A stretch of 64,000 nt of DNA from Manduca sexta (taxonomy: Eukaryota; Arthropoda; Insecta; Lepidoptera; Sphingidae), in assembly GCF_014839805.1 (NCBI RefSeq), contig NC_051121.1:7671116-7735115 (forward strand), read 5' to 3'. A program made the translations under genes and the position numbers. How positions within the stretch are numbered: position 1 is the stretch's first letter; every line of letters starts with the position of its first letter. The notes below the pieces were generated by a model. That model saw nothing but the letters and a program-made list of their open reading frames with translations. It did no database searches and was not told where the DNA came from. This document shows positions 1 through 13,026 of the stretch, piece after piece.

Positions 1-1120
1 ATACCTACATTTCGTGTCGGCTTCCCTTTTAAAAAATGACACCTTGCACCATCGATACGTACAAAATCGCATACGGTCGTTTATATCTATAGTTAGTCAT
101 TAAGGTTCGTACATTTTTTATTAACTAATATTAACACATTAACATAAATCAATATCGGCAAATAATGCACAAGCGGTCATTAAAATTCCTCGCCGATCAT
201 AACGGTCTTGCAATATCCATTAGGCGTCTAAAACCTTTTTTGCGCACACTACCTGAGTTAAGGGCACGTGCACTTCAATTTACAACATTCTAATTACTAT
301 TACATACAATTACCCCACCACCGAACAATGAACACTCCAATGAACGTATCGAGTTAGAAGGTCGACAGCCGTGATCAAAAAACGGCGATAATTACGCGGT
401 AAAGACCATTGCTGTATGAGTGATAAACACTTTTAAATCATTCATATGGTCCTATGAAACATGTATGAACATATAATGAGCAACAAACCACTAGGCTAAG
501 GAGCGCACGCACCATTAATTTCAAGCGTAACGCTGAATTGCAAGATTCAAATCTGTTAAGGCTTCGTCAACATCGACACATTTTATCTTTTCAATACATA
601 CATTATAATAAATAATAAAACATTGCGACATATCATAAACACAGTATTAAAGTCGACAATTTCATCATCGCTGATCATGCAAACCAGTGACATTTTATTC
701 AGTCACACGGCCAGAATTGCAGAAAATTTTTCGAGGATGGAAACTTATTTTTTATGATAGGGAGTTATCACATAGTTTGGACACTAAATTAATTATCTCA
801 AGTTGATGGCCTTAATGGAGAGTAATGGCTTACCCTTAAGACTTTAAGCTTTTTATAAAACAAATAACCAACAGCAACAACCTATAACGATTATAAAAGC
901 TGCCAAGTAGACAAAATATGATGATCACAGGAGACGACAACTTTTACGGACGATGAAAGACAAAATTAACATTCTATATTCTTAAATAATTTGGTGATTA
1001 GCTCAAATATAACTCGGATAAAAGGATAATGGGAGTAAGGAATTCTCAATCTTGTGCTCGGGAACTGCCCGGTATATCTAAGATACTCCACTAACCCGCG
1101 CCTCATATTCTCTGGTCATA
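1..1120. other. AT-rich non-coding stretch
   Basis: No reading frame with splice borders, no repeat that I recognise and no RNA gene was seen here. The base composition is that of the surrounding introns and intergenic DNA. Confidence 0.6.
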
Positions 1121-1290
1121 TATCGGTGCACAATTCCGGTCTGTTTGTGTGCGCACGCGCATGCACGCCGACTATCATATTGCCGGCGTGATGCTAGCCG
1201 CGGCGGCCGGGCGCTCACACCTCGCGGAATTGTGTTACCTCGCGCTCTATAAAAACTGCATCTACATCTGTGACACCTGGACGTAATCTA
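1121..1290 (+). promoter_or_regulatory. CpG-rich patch with TATA box, candidate promoter
   Basis: A GC- and CpG-rich island (including GCGCACGCGCATGC and GCCGCGGCGGCC) stands out from AT-rich DNA and ends at a TATA box, TATAAAA at 1248-1254, preceded by CGCGCTC. A transcript would start near 1278. No convincing first coding exon follows: an ATG at 1362 opens only 14 codons and I see no good splice donor after it. It could instead be an enhancer or a non-coding RNA promoter. Confidence 0.3.
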
Positions 1291-4200
1291 ATACATCTTT
1301 TTATCGTTGGCTTTCAATTTAGTGTGTTAATATAGTCATACTGTTTAGTTTTTATATCGGCATGAAGGTTATCTTTTCAAATTATTACTCTGGACTTCGA
1401 GTTTAATCTCTGTGCATTAGGGGATTATGACGAACTCTATACGGTAATGACTAAGTCATGACATTTATAGAAGTCTCCCGTTGCGAATTTAAATTAGTGA
1501 CCAATATACCATGTATGAACACGAAAATGATTCACACACGACAATACTTTGAAGCTAAGAATAAACAAACTAAAGTATCAAATACTATAATCCTTTGTCA
1601 ACGATCATGTATTTTTAAGATAGTTCATGATCCCGTTGAAGTTACGCCACTTGCGGATTCTACATGATTTCATGAAAGACATTAATAAATAGTATTGTGG
1701 TTGTAAATGGTAGCCCGCCAGTGGAGTCATGTCTGACGCGACCTATCGAAAATAGACCGAGAAGCCAAATAACGTGGCTATAAATTGAACACTAGAATGC
1801 AGACGCCAATACCTAGCAAGCACTGGGTATAGACAGGCGCGTTTCACGTTGCATGATCTCATTTGGCTGGCCCGCCGTGATACCAAACTAGTTTCATCGT
1901 CTGTGCACGCTGTGTTTGTTATGATACGTGGCCTGTTCAAAATAAATCATTGTTTGACGCTCTGTGCATTCTCTTTTGAGCTTACGAGATATACTATAGT
2001 CAAAATTTGCATTCGATAGCAAAAAATGTATTCAATATTATATTTTGAAACATATATCTACTGTGTACCTATACTATGAAGTTTGACTTGATCGAAAAGA
2101 TGTTTCCAAGAACGTAATTTGTGGAGATATGAACGTTATTCATGGATCATGCCGATAAAGGACAAATACATTAAGGTTTTTTTAAGACGAAGCAAACACA
2201 CGTTCCAAAACAGATAATCTCGTAATGTATAACAAAAACATCAAAAAAAGCGTCAAGTGCCTTTGCAACAATATATGACAAGGTTAGACGCTTTTAGTGC
2301 CAATACTATAAATATTAATCTAGATTTCAAGTAAATATCATTATCACTATTTCGTAGAAGAAACGCGGCCATTCTTTGATGGTACGAAATATCGTTCCGT
2401 AATATCACTTATTGACTCATAACTCGTAGAGTCATAAAATTAAAACTAGGAAAAAAGTATTTTTTATCAACTGTTCCCAACAAAATCTATATATTGGTCA
2501 TACTGCACACACGTAACAGCTTCGAAAATGTAATATTGAAACAATCTACCAATTACAAACGTATACTTTTAAAGAATAAACATTAGTCTATTTATAAAGC
2601 CAAAAACTATTTTATAAAGCAAAAATAACTCACACCGACTAAATCAATGCAACCTAAACAATTCACACGGCAACTCTGTAGGCATCTGATATAAAGCGTA
2701 ATTGTCAGCAGCCGTTGTTATTGCGCGACAAACGAATGGGATTGAACACAATTGCATTGATGAGTCAATCGTCTCCCGAGTGCGGTGTCAAATTTTTACG
2801 AGTGGATCTTTCAGTGAGGTCGTCATCGCGTTGGCATCATGCCTCATGCGGCCGCCGGTCAACGCTCAGGGCCGAAGGCCGCGGCATCGGTTACCGACAG
2901 TGCTAAATGAATAGCCTACATGCTCATGTCGCTTCGAGTTTGTGTTAACTTGAGACGTGCGCCGTGCAGTCATAATGGATTACTTTATTTTCCAATATCA
3001 TGTGTTGGAAATTGATAAAAGTTCAATGTCAACTGCAGTAACTATCAAACTATGTAACATATAAACAACATGCTCTTTTATATAATTTTATAATCAGTCC
3101 TAAAGATATGTCTTTCAAATAAAACTTATATTAAATAAACTACAAAATATTATCCTGAACCGCAAGGATTTAAATATCTCAAAACTGAACGGACAATGGC
3201 TCACACGAGACGACGGAAACCGACGCACTTAATCCTTCAAAGTACTCCAAAAACCGAACGGACAACTTTCGGAAACCTTCCCACACGGCAATTTAAGAAA
3301 AATAACAAAAAGGCCCTACGCGTCTGGTTCCTCAAATGTGACCGTGTTTCGTGCATGTGCGTGCGCCGCCAGAACAGCCCTGCCATGTGGAGGCATCACA
3401 CAACCAGCGTAATCAGACCCCCGCAACCAAACACGCTTGATGCAATATTCAAATATGAAAAACAATAATCGATACAATACGGAAGTTTATCGTACTTCAA
3501 ATATCGCTTGGAATTTCCGTTAGACAAGTGATGTCTTAAGTGTTAAATTATAAAATTGGTGCTTATGATTGTATAACTACAATAGTTTCATCACGACTGT
3601 AAATCTTACAGCTTCACTTATTTAATAATCGAATTATGCAAAAAAAAAAGTAATATTAGAACCATACAATATCACCGTGATGTCTTATCATTCAACCTTC
3701 TCAGATTCTAAAAAAGCAACTACTAAAAAAACACAATGCAATATCAAGTTCAATAAGAAGTCGGATTTAGGATTCCCCACCACTACACATCCCGTCCCAC
3801 TGCACAGGGGAGCGTAGCGGTATAGGCGTGGCGGCTCATCTAAGAGAAGTCATCCATCAACCTCGATACAACCGGTTCGAAGCGGGCGCAGTCCAGCAAG
3901 GCTCCGATAAATGCGTAATAACATTTGTAGCCCCAGCACCGAATGTGACTGTGTTCACTACTGAATGTGGCCAACTTCACGACGTTTGTTATTAGTTGAG
4001 TTGACATTGACAATATTCTTTATCTGAAGTGTTTGTGTCTGAGAAGTAATATTGAAAGCCTAAAATACTCCGACGATAACCAATAAAAAAATCGAACAAG
4101 GGCAAATTGGACACGCGCACTGAGCGTTCCGTACATACTAACTTTTTTCTATTTTTGAAGTACATATTAACGGTTTTTAGATTTTTTTCTTTACGCGTGC

Positions 4201-4410
4201 TGAACACATTGCTTCTTGTCAAATTTAATGATTCTAGGTCCACTGGAAGTAGTACATATCCTCCAGGTTTTGCTCCTTGTAAACTCGCAAAATATGCGAA
4301 AATATGCGTCAAAAACAATTATATCTTTTGATCGCGTTGACTTACAAGTTTGACTTTTTCACAGCTGGAAGACACCGTAAATTCAAATATTTTACATCAA
4401 TTTAAACTAG
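1291..4410. other. non-coding stretch, no supported gene
   Basis: Mostly AT-rich. A CpG-rich patch at about 2815-2890 contains GCGGCCGCCGG and is open in two frames, but there are no matching splice sites. A 90-codon open frame at 3196-3468 has no start context, splice borders or recognisable domain. Neither is called as a gene. Confidence 0.5.
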
Positions 4411-4516
4411 ATACCTCTACGCGTTCCTGAGAAAAAGGGTCTTGGTAGTCATACGGACAGACGGGCGGATCACAAAGTAATCCTATAAGGGTTCCTTTTA
4501 AGGTGTGGAACCCTAA
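4411..4516 (+). repeat. fragment of a common lepidopteran interspersed repeat
   Basis: The stretch with ACGGACAGACGGGCGGAT, then CCTATAAGGGTTCC and GTGTGGAACCCTAA, matches from memory a very common repeat of lepidopteran genomes, probably the 3' part of a non-LTR retroelement (RTE-like). The class is recalled, not derived from this sequence. Confidence 0.4.
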
Positions 4517-7500
4517 TGAAGTATTTAAACGGTCAGTCGTAGCTCATTGTCTATAAATTATAATTTTAGATTTGTATAAAATAAAAGTTTGCCGTGATTT
4601 TAATTTACCCGCTCACTGTTAATTGCATAATAGTATTCGAATGAATTATAATATAAACAGACATCCATCTCTCTGTACTTTTCTTCTAAATAGTTTTGGC
4701 GGTAATTTTATCTTACATTATTTTCTATTAGCTATAATACAATTGGGTAGACGCAGTAGCTTAAATGTAAGATGAAAATATACACAAGCGGATAAGGGGT
4801 GATCTCAAGCGAGACTCCCTCGACGTATTTTTTTTAATCGAAAGCGGCTTACGTGTCGTCTTTCCCGTGTACAGTGAGCTAGCACTTGAGCCCTATTACA
4901 CAGAAAAAGATGAAAATAACTACAGAAAACACAAGGACATTTCCAAGAGTTACGGCTCTGGACTTGCGTCATTGTTGGGAAAGGATTACATGCTTCGTTT
5001 ATTACTGTGTCTATTGAAATTGTTTTATTTATTATTGCAAGGTTTAAGTAGCTACAACATAATTAATATTTCGTGAAAAATTATAATTTATTTTTTCTCA
5101 CTACATAACTTAATCGTATCTATTATAAAAATAAGGTTGTTTTAAGTAAAAATCAACTCAAATCGAGTGCACATTGAGTTCATTCACCAAATTGAAATAT
5201 TCCAATATCAGTGATCGATAACAGTTGGAAACCGTCACCAAACGTTATCTACGCGAGTGCGTGTCAAGTGCGGGCCTCATACAACAGTTAAAGTATAAAC
5301 ATATAGAGGAAGAACTTGGCGTCATTATACAGCAATGAAGTGAATGCGGGCAGGATAATGTGAGAGACTAAGCGATAGTACGGTCACATTAGGCTACAAT
5401 TTTGATTGCTTCACGTCACAGGAATGCAAGAGCGAATGATTTCGGCATATTTTGCCCATAACAAACACAAAAACACGCAAGTATTGGCCGCACTATCAGT
5501 CTGTCCTGTCTACAAAGAAGTCAATATTGCGAGGCTAATCAGTTCTATGTCTGCGGTTGGTTACAAGACACACATCGTTTTCCACTAACATCAATTCGCT
5601 GTATTGTCATAGAGGTATCGCTGTGCGTACACACAATGACTTAAATGTTGACATTTCACCATTGTCTGCCGCGCGGCACACAAGATGCAAATCTAGACGG
5701 GTTGGAGGTTAGTTAGCAACTCCGTTAGCTGGTATTGAGTTGTGAAGTGTGATGGGAAAAACTTAAGTTGTGTTTGTTTCGTCATAAAATACCACAGTAA
5801 TTAATGCCCTAAGCATTCTCAGCTAATGCCACTTTAGTACAAATTGCTGCTTTATTTAATATAACTGAAAGATACACTTCAAGTTAAAGACAGAAACGTC
5901 GATCATGAACCTACTTTCTATTATTTTCGTTTAGTTCATACACGTCATAATAATGAATTATATTGTTAGTCACAAAATAATTATGCATTTTATGCGACAC
6001 GGCATTAGATATACGAAAACAGTTTTGTATCGCAGACGGATCGAATACACTAGGCGAAGATATTCCCTTAGTATCACGCTCGCGTTCAAAATTCCTTCTC
6101 CCGTGTAAATCGGCCTTTACGTAAACTCATACGCAATGAGGTAACGTAAAAACTATATAATATATATCATATATGTATTGGGTAAAACCATAGCTACCTA
6201 ACACCTATATTGAACAGAAATGTTTTAATTCGGCGCGTTTGCAACGAACAGCATAAATCGCGCACGCTGCAGCCAAGAATTCGTGTTTACGTTTTCCGAG
6301 AAATATTTCTGGTTGAACGTCAATGAGTTACGAGATATGGTGAAATATTAATTATAACTTTGCTGCTTACACGGCCAGATATAAATATAAGTTTTTATTT
6401 CGATTGTCCTCGAATATTTTTGTTTAACGATCAGAACATTGCATTGTATTAACGTGATCTTAGATCATGTTGGCATCTGAAAATTGATTCTCGGTCTAAA
6501 ATTCAATACATACTGAATTGTAGGTATAATTATCTACCTTATTAGAAAATGGAGTATTAGTTTGGAAAGTAAGTTGCTCGTAAACAGCATTCGTATAATC
6601 CCCAAAAAGAAAATTATATTCCATCTTCCTTAAAACTCTAAGCCCACTCAAATGTGTCAGCCGAAAGATCTCCGCATGGCGTGCGCGTTTCTTTTTTTAC
6701 GACCAAATCCCACGTGGCCAGTGCAACGCAAATGGTGCGCAGTCGCAGGACGAGCTAGTCGCCACACAGCCGCGCAAGGTACACCATTCAGCTATTATTA
6801 GTATGAGAATTTATTCCGGTCGGCCTCCAACAAAGATACGCTTTAGCTATTTTGGTTTGGACACCTCGCGTGTTCGTTTACGTCGCCCAACCGGTGTAGA
6901 TACGAAAATTTAAAAAGGTTCCGTTATACTGGCCAGGATGCACACGTAATTGGTTACTTTAGATGTTGTGGAATAAGCTTCGTGATTATAGAATAGCATC
7001 AAGAATAGTTATATTTAGGTATGTTTTAAAGCATTGTCTAGATAAATATTAAATCTGTAAATAGCACAGCGAGATTTAGGCGAATCTACGAAACAACCAA
7101 TCAATTCTATATGTGCCAGGCTCATATAAATCTAATTCCATTATCAAAACATAGATATATAAATATGCCATTTCATAACTATTAAAGCTAAGCTAAAATA
7201 TCTTGTTATTTCATACCTTTCTGGTCATTTTTAACGTTATATTGCATCAAACTCCAAACGTCACAGTTCACAGTCCAAATACACTGGCATTAAACCATTG
7301 AAGCGATTAGTTCCAATTCACGACCGGTAAACACACGACAAATATACATACAGATCAAACAGATTCCTATATGACGAAATTGTAATCTTGTCTTTGGTGT
7401 CAAACGCCTCTCACATCATTACGCCACAGAAGTCATGTTTCATACTACCACTGGATTCTGTTTCTAAATATTTAACGTAATTGCGTTAATATGAATATGG

Positions 7501-8975
7501 TTAACCGGTCGCGGCGACTAAGACCGGTATTTAGAAAGAAATTGTTACAGCCGAGTTGTTCAATCATTAACGGTGCTTCATTCATTAATTGAAACCAATA
7601 TAATATAAATAACACTCGACAGTTAGACGTACAATCCTGTGTGTACACTGAGTGCTGCCCGAAGACGATTATTATACTAGTAAAAGAAGGACGTTTTTGA
7701 TACGCGCGCTCTCTGCGCATCCTTAGCGCGCACGTACGCATTTAAAGTTCCAAGTCTCGACTGCATCGTGTTTACTGCGCTTCTTAGTAAATGCGCGTCG
7801 TCTGTACGTCTAAAAATGTGATATGCTATATTTAGATTTCTTAAGCCTTTTATTTATTTTGTCCGTATCGAAAATCAATCAGTCATTCTCGTGTGAGTAA
7901 AAACATACTAAATAGAACTGGATTTAAAATATTCACATTAATTTATGATATAAACTCGCGTCAACGACGATCTATCGAACTCAAATATTCTAAAACCATT
8001 CTCTATAACGGACAGTGATATAAATAGTTGACATTTCTAAAGGCGTTAGTTCAAATCGAATTATTCTAGGATCTACACGGTTCATAGTACTACAGTTTAA
8101 AAGCGGCTCAGTTCTACAAATTTGTCTATCGCCTTCGTCCCATTCATGCGGCAAATTCACGCTAAAAGTTCTGTATTGCGTCGCGACGTGGCGGAGACTA
8201 CGTTAATGTATACTATGAATTTTATAGCGATATTGTATACTATATGGTTATATACAAAATCAGCATCTCACATAGTGGTTTTTAATTATTAGACAAAAAA
8301 AATCTGAAAATGAGCTTCAGATTCTAATGGGAACATACATACACACATTTATTTTTATATTATATAATATAGATTAGTTTGGTTCCGCCCAAATACACGC
8401 AAATGTGCTGGTTATGTAATGTGTGCTTATAACATAGATATAGTTTTCACAAATTAGAATTACACGACTGAAATAAAAAAAACGAACGTGTTATAAATTA
8501 TAGTTAACAAATATACGTGTGTTGAGGAGTAATTTGAGTCAATAACGAATTTCTACACCGACCTCGTGTTTAATTACATTACGACATACACAATTAAAAA
8601 CTTTAATAGTTACGAAAATATGTGAATCAAACGTTGTATCATTCATAATGGCGATTATTTACGTATAGTAATACAAAATGGAAATATATGCAGTTTAAGG
8701 AGTCCAGTAACATAATCCAGAATTACTATAGAAAGTATAAAAATATGCAGCTACGTAACCACTTATTTGCCCGCGGTCTCTAACAAAAATACATTAAAAA
8801 TCTTTTTCAAAATAAACTTGCTATAGAATTTTATTATACCCAGAAACCAAACAAAACATCGGCTGTTCCTTTGCAATGCCGATCCATTTCTAGCGCGCAC
8901 ATTAAATAATTGCACAATTTCCATGAATTGTACATCTACACGTTCTCAGGTAAAAGCAATCGTGCCTAGACTTAT
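4517..8975. other. AT-rich non-coding stretch
   Basis: No exon with phase-consistent borders, no repeat copy recognised and no RNA gene seen. It would lie downstream of the minus-strand gene if the terminal exon at 9292-9459 is real. Confidence 0.5.
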
Positions 8976-8981
8976 TTTATT
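8976..8981 (-). terminator. possible polyadenylation signal AATAAA of the minus-strand gene
   Basis: TTTATT on the plus strand gives AATAAA on the minus strand, about 310 bases past the stop codon of the proposed terminal exon. AATAAA is frequent by chance in DNA this AT-rich, so support is weak. Confidence 0.2.
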
Positions 8982-9291
8982 CATGACTAAGCCAGCCCGA
9001 ACTCTACTTCACAATATATTTACTTATTCAGTGGAAAAGCAAACTATCCTTGAAACGCGCAGCTCTTAGTTAAACACGTAGATTATCGAATTGTGTACAT
9101 TTACGTGATTAAACATAGCATAACTTTCGTTTACGTTACGGTACGTAAACCTTCCAACTAGAGTCTATGAAAATTGATTATTCCGCCGATAAGCCGGGTA
9201 GACGTTTGGCATTGACTGAATTCAGGTATGCCAATAAAATAAACTATAAAAATTATTCGCATTCTTATGCAGAAAATATGAAAGTCGAAAA

Positions 9292-9459
9292 TCAATTGTG
9301 ATCTGTGTGCGTGGCTCCTGTAATTCCCGGGGTGAGGTTGAAGCCGGGAGAGTCACGGCCAAGGTCGGTGGCACAGCCCCCCGCCTCGCCCGGGTCCTCC
9401 CCCTGCGGGAAGCCGAGGCTGTCCTCCCCCGAACGCCCCCTCCGGCCCCCGTCGCCCGG
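9292..9459 (-). CDS. candidate terminal coding exon of the large minus-strand gene
   Basis: On the minus strand an AG acceptor (GACGTAG just above 9459) is followed by 55 open codons and TGA at 9294-9292. The exon is very GC-rich in an AT-rich setting, and its third codon positions are mostly G or C. It starts in phase 0, which fits the phase-0 end of the exon at 40531-40719. The encoded tail is rich in Gly, Asp, Glu and Pro and ends GATHTDHN. The family is not recognised. The opposite strand is also open here in two frames (Arg/Pro-rich), and the codon register is the same on both strands, so strand is not certain. The polypyrimidine tract is weak. No intermediate exons were found in the intervening 31 kb, although some may exist. 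Confidence 0.4.
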   Translation of the reverse strand, partial: PGDGGRRGRSGEDSLGFPQGEDPGEAGGCATDLGRDSPGFNLTPGITGATHTDHN

Positions 9460-11975
9460 CTACGTCGATACAACAGCGCCCATTGAGCACGCATACCAAC
9501 CAATCCAGTACCGACGACTACACGTGCGCCGATGTTTAGGCGGCTTCGGTGCGGACCGGCGCAGTGCGCGACGCGCCATACTCCAGAATGAAAATATCAT
9601 TTGAGAAATAAACAGCCGCCAGTTTTGTTTCACCAATCGATACAGCCATTCCAAATATAGTTTTTGTTACCTTAGAAACCATCCGATTCTGTGTACTGCT
9701 GGAAAATTACAAGGACCGGCGAGATCCGCAGAGGTTACATTGAAACGACCGTGCGAGTACGGACGAGCGGGAGGAAAAGAGAAGTAGACAGGGACGGAGC
9801 GATGTTATTTCACTTTCTATATTCCTCGAAATGTTTGTTAACGTGGGTCTACGGTACAGCGGACAGGAGCAGCGTTTAATAACCTCTGGGTACTTGCGAG
9901 ATAGCTGTATCGTCGAGTATTATATTCAGTCGTATCGTACTGATAACGTGATAACACTGTTTGTTTGCGTTACACAGTGTGCGAATACAGTCCTACACAA
10001 TAACACGCACACATACGAAACATTGCATATACTCTTGTTATCATCCTATATTAATAGATATGTTTTGTCTCATGCTGCATTCATGTAAGAGAAAGGGACG
10101 ATGGATCCATACAAATGGCTAAATTTAGACTAGCATACTATATTTTGTCTATAACATCACCATAAAACATGAATTTACTTGTTAAATATATTAAACCTGT
10201 TTTGTATTCACAAAAGTTAGTCATTGTAAGTGAAGAGTAACCAACGGCTATCATTAAAGTTCTACGATTCGTACAAATCTATATCAAGAACTATAAAATC
10301 AGTAGTTTAACAAGAAACATGTGGGACAAAACACAAAAGATTGTGTATCGGAATAATCAATACGTACCAAGAACCTAATAAACTTAACTGTACAAGACCT
10401 TTAATATCGAATAAATGAATAGGACATGTATTGAAATATGTTTTTTTTTATTCAATTCATCACTTCATTGTAATTTTGCACGCACAATCGTTATTCTATT
10501 GTAGAATACATAATAAACTGTACGGTACTATACGTCGTGGGGGTACCAAACAAATCTAACTCACTTGGAAACGTATTCGTCATTTCTAAGGACCCAATAG
10601 CGTTATAAATGAGCACAAATGATTAATATGGACAGAAACTTCCCTATAAAGAATTTTATTCAATGTAAAATGAACTAAGAAATTCTAATACAACTGAATC
10701 ATACGAGGAAGATGTCCCTTTTTAAATTCATATAATAGGTATTCAGGCACATAACTAGTTCTTATTTTTATGATTTCGAATAATGTTTTTACATAACTTT
10801 ATAACCGAGAATAATTATTTTACTGCCCGCATCAAATGACAGATCGATCTTACTTAAATTCCCAAAAGTAGTCAACCAAGGATCCAAAAAATCATAACCA
10901 ATTCCGAACTTCAATCTCCGATTACCAAAGTCGTATTGCTAGTGCACATTGTAAACGGAAGCACGAAATGTTACCCAAGATATACAAACGAGGCCGAACA
11001 AGAGGTTTCACCTTTGCCTCAATGCCTTCTCGATCGACTGCTGTATCTTAAATTACAAAATCAATTGGTGTGGGTGGAAACATGAATTAAGTTGCCTTTT
11101 ACGTTTAGCGTTAGTACCTTTAGGAGTAAATATCATAAGCCCTATTAGTATTTAATGTCTTAGATATATTTTTGACTCATCAGGCTTTTCTATTAGTCAA
11201 TTAAGTAGATAAAACTGGATCTGATTTATTCCTTCACCACTTAACATTCTTTCACCCTCTTTGAGATGAGGTTTTTAATTTAAACCTAATGTTGAAGCAT
11301 ACTTTAATAAAGCCAAAATAAACAGAACCGATGTTAAAAATATTTAGTATATTTTGCATGACAATGACAATATAATCTAAAGATTTTTACAACGCGTGAT
11401 AATTCTTCTTCTAAATTATAAAACTACCGACAGATAGAAACATTATTTTTCTTGGCTCAACACTCAACACGATGCTCCGAATACAAAAGCATGGCGTCAT
11501 GTTCAAAGGTGACGTCACTATTCTTTGTCTAACTAAGAGGGTGAAACAAAATCTTCAACTTCTACATAGCTTGGCCATATAGATGATTAAAAAATCATAT
11601 TTTTTTATTTATTTTTAAATTTCAACATTAATGCATATTTTGGAAATACAATCAAAACGTCATTATAAATACGAGAAACGATACCTACACTTGGTAGAAT
11701 AGAACTGAACAATAAAATAAAGATGAATACGAAATATCACACATGACACTAATATGCTCTGCAAATTTCAATTCAGTTATATTGGAGAAATATTCCACCT
11801 AGCTGGCCAATTACACTGAACAATAAGCTCACTGCTAGTGCAGTAGTGAACACCGCACTCCATGCCGGCTGTTCACCCAATGTGCGAGCGAGTGTACGTA
11901 TATACAACCCGCATGGATCTAACAAATGTGGGGAGGGTCCATCAAGATTCCTGTGGATACGAACATTATTCATGG
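9460..11975. other. presumed intron, non-coding
   Basis: The GC-rich composition of the terminal exon fades out by about 9600. A palindromic CRE/ATF site TGACGTCA lies at 11510-11517. No other supported element. Confidence 0.4.
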
Positions 11976-12115
11976 GAAGCACTATCTATACTAATATAAA
12001 TTCGAAAAAGACTGCAATGGAGACAGTAAATCGATTTTGATGAAATTTTGTACGGAATATGCTTGAACACAATACAGGTTTTTACGATAGGTTTTTCAAA
12101 ATATTTTTCCTGAAC
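11976..12115 (+). repeat. truncated Helitron-like repeat fragment
   Basis: CTATACTAATATAAATTCG followed by GATTTTGATGAAATTTTGTA matches the 5' and central part of the dispersed family seen more completely at 49716-49899. The 3' CTAG end is missing. Confidence 0.4.
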
Positions 12116-12918
12116 TAAAGACTTGGCGGACGAAACGGGAAGGAAAAGCTTGTATGTCTACCCCTTACATTTCATAAGCAGACACGGTCACAAAATACTG
12201 TAACTTTGTCAAAGTTATCTTCTTGTAGCGATATCTATAAGTTCATTGAACTGAAAGAATAGTTCCACTTTACCAAGTTTGCAATATATTACGCGGCTTA
12301 TATCATATACACTTATCTATAATCACTTTTTTTTTAATCCGATATGATAAATAGCTATCCAAAAACATAAAGCATCCAACGAAGGACTTATATATAACTT
12401 ATAATACTATGAACGTTCTGTAGGATTATAATTTATAGTGGTCAACTTAATGGCTTCTTCACACATCACTCAAAAACCTCAAAACGCTATGTGGGTGCGA
12501 TCTCAAATTTAAACTCAAATTGTAATTTATCCAGATTCTGTGAATTGTATACACATTTGAACAACTTCAAAGCCGGCATACGTAAACACTTGTATTAATA
12601 TGGCGGGTTTAATTTGTAAAGTTATTCGCCACACGTATCCCGGCAGCGCAGCGGGATGAGCTCTCCCGGATTGCTAATAGACACTCGCATTGTTCCTGAG
12701 ATGTGTCGGGGATGAGGTGGTGCTGTGATACCGAACGCACACCAGTGTAACGTTTCAATTGTGACTCATTTTCTTAAAGGATTTTAAGTAATATTTACGT
12801 TTAAAGAAAATATTATCTTAGAAATTCGTTGCGGTTCTTTGGCACGATTTGTAGCTAGTCTAGTCGCAAATAATGCTTGGAGCATTTTTCTGAGTGTTCA
12901 GCAATTGCAGACTTCTAT
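12116..12918. other. presumed intron, non-coding
   Basis: A GC-richer patch at about 12625-12750 has no splice-bordered frame. Nothing else stands out. Confidence 0.4.
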
Positions 12919-13026
12919 CATGAAATCTGCAATGTCCCCAAACCATCGGTAGAAAATCATAATATAAAAACTGTGAAGAAATCCGAAAAATAGTTTTATA
13001 TCAATATCTCACATTCACGTAAACAT
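12919..13026 (+). repeat. unclassified interspersed repeat, copy 1 (diverged)
   Basis: Shares ordered blocks with 21172-21350 and with the reverse complement of 48634-48777: CTGCAATGTC, CATCGGTAGAAAA, a run of A-rich sequence, AAATCCGAAAAATAG, then TCACATTCACGTAAAC. It lacks the block with GTAACTTTGACTT that starts the longer copies. Confidence 0.5.

Noticed and set aside
3196..3468. 90-codon plus-strand open frame with basic residues
   Set aside because: No splice sites, domain or codon bias; similar open frames occur by chance in many places.
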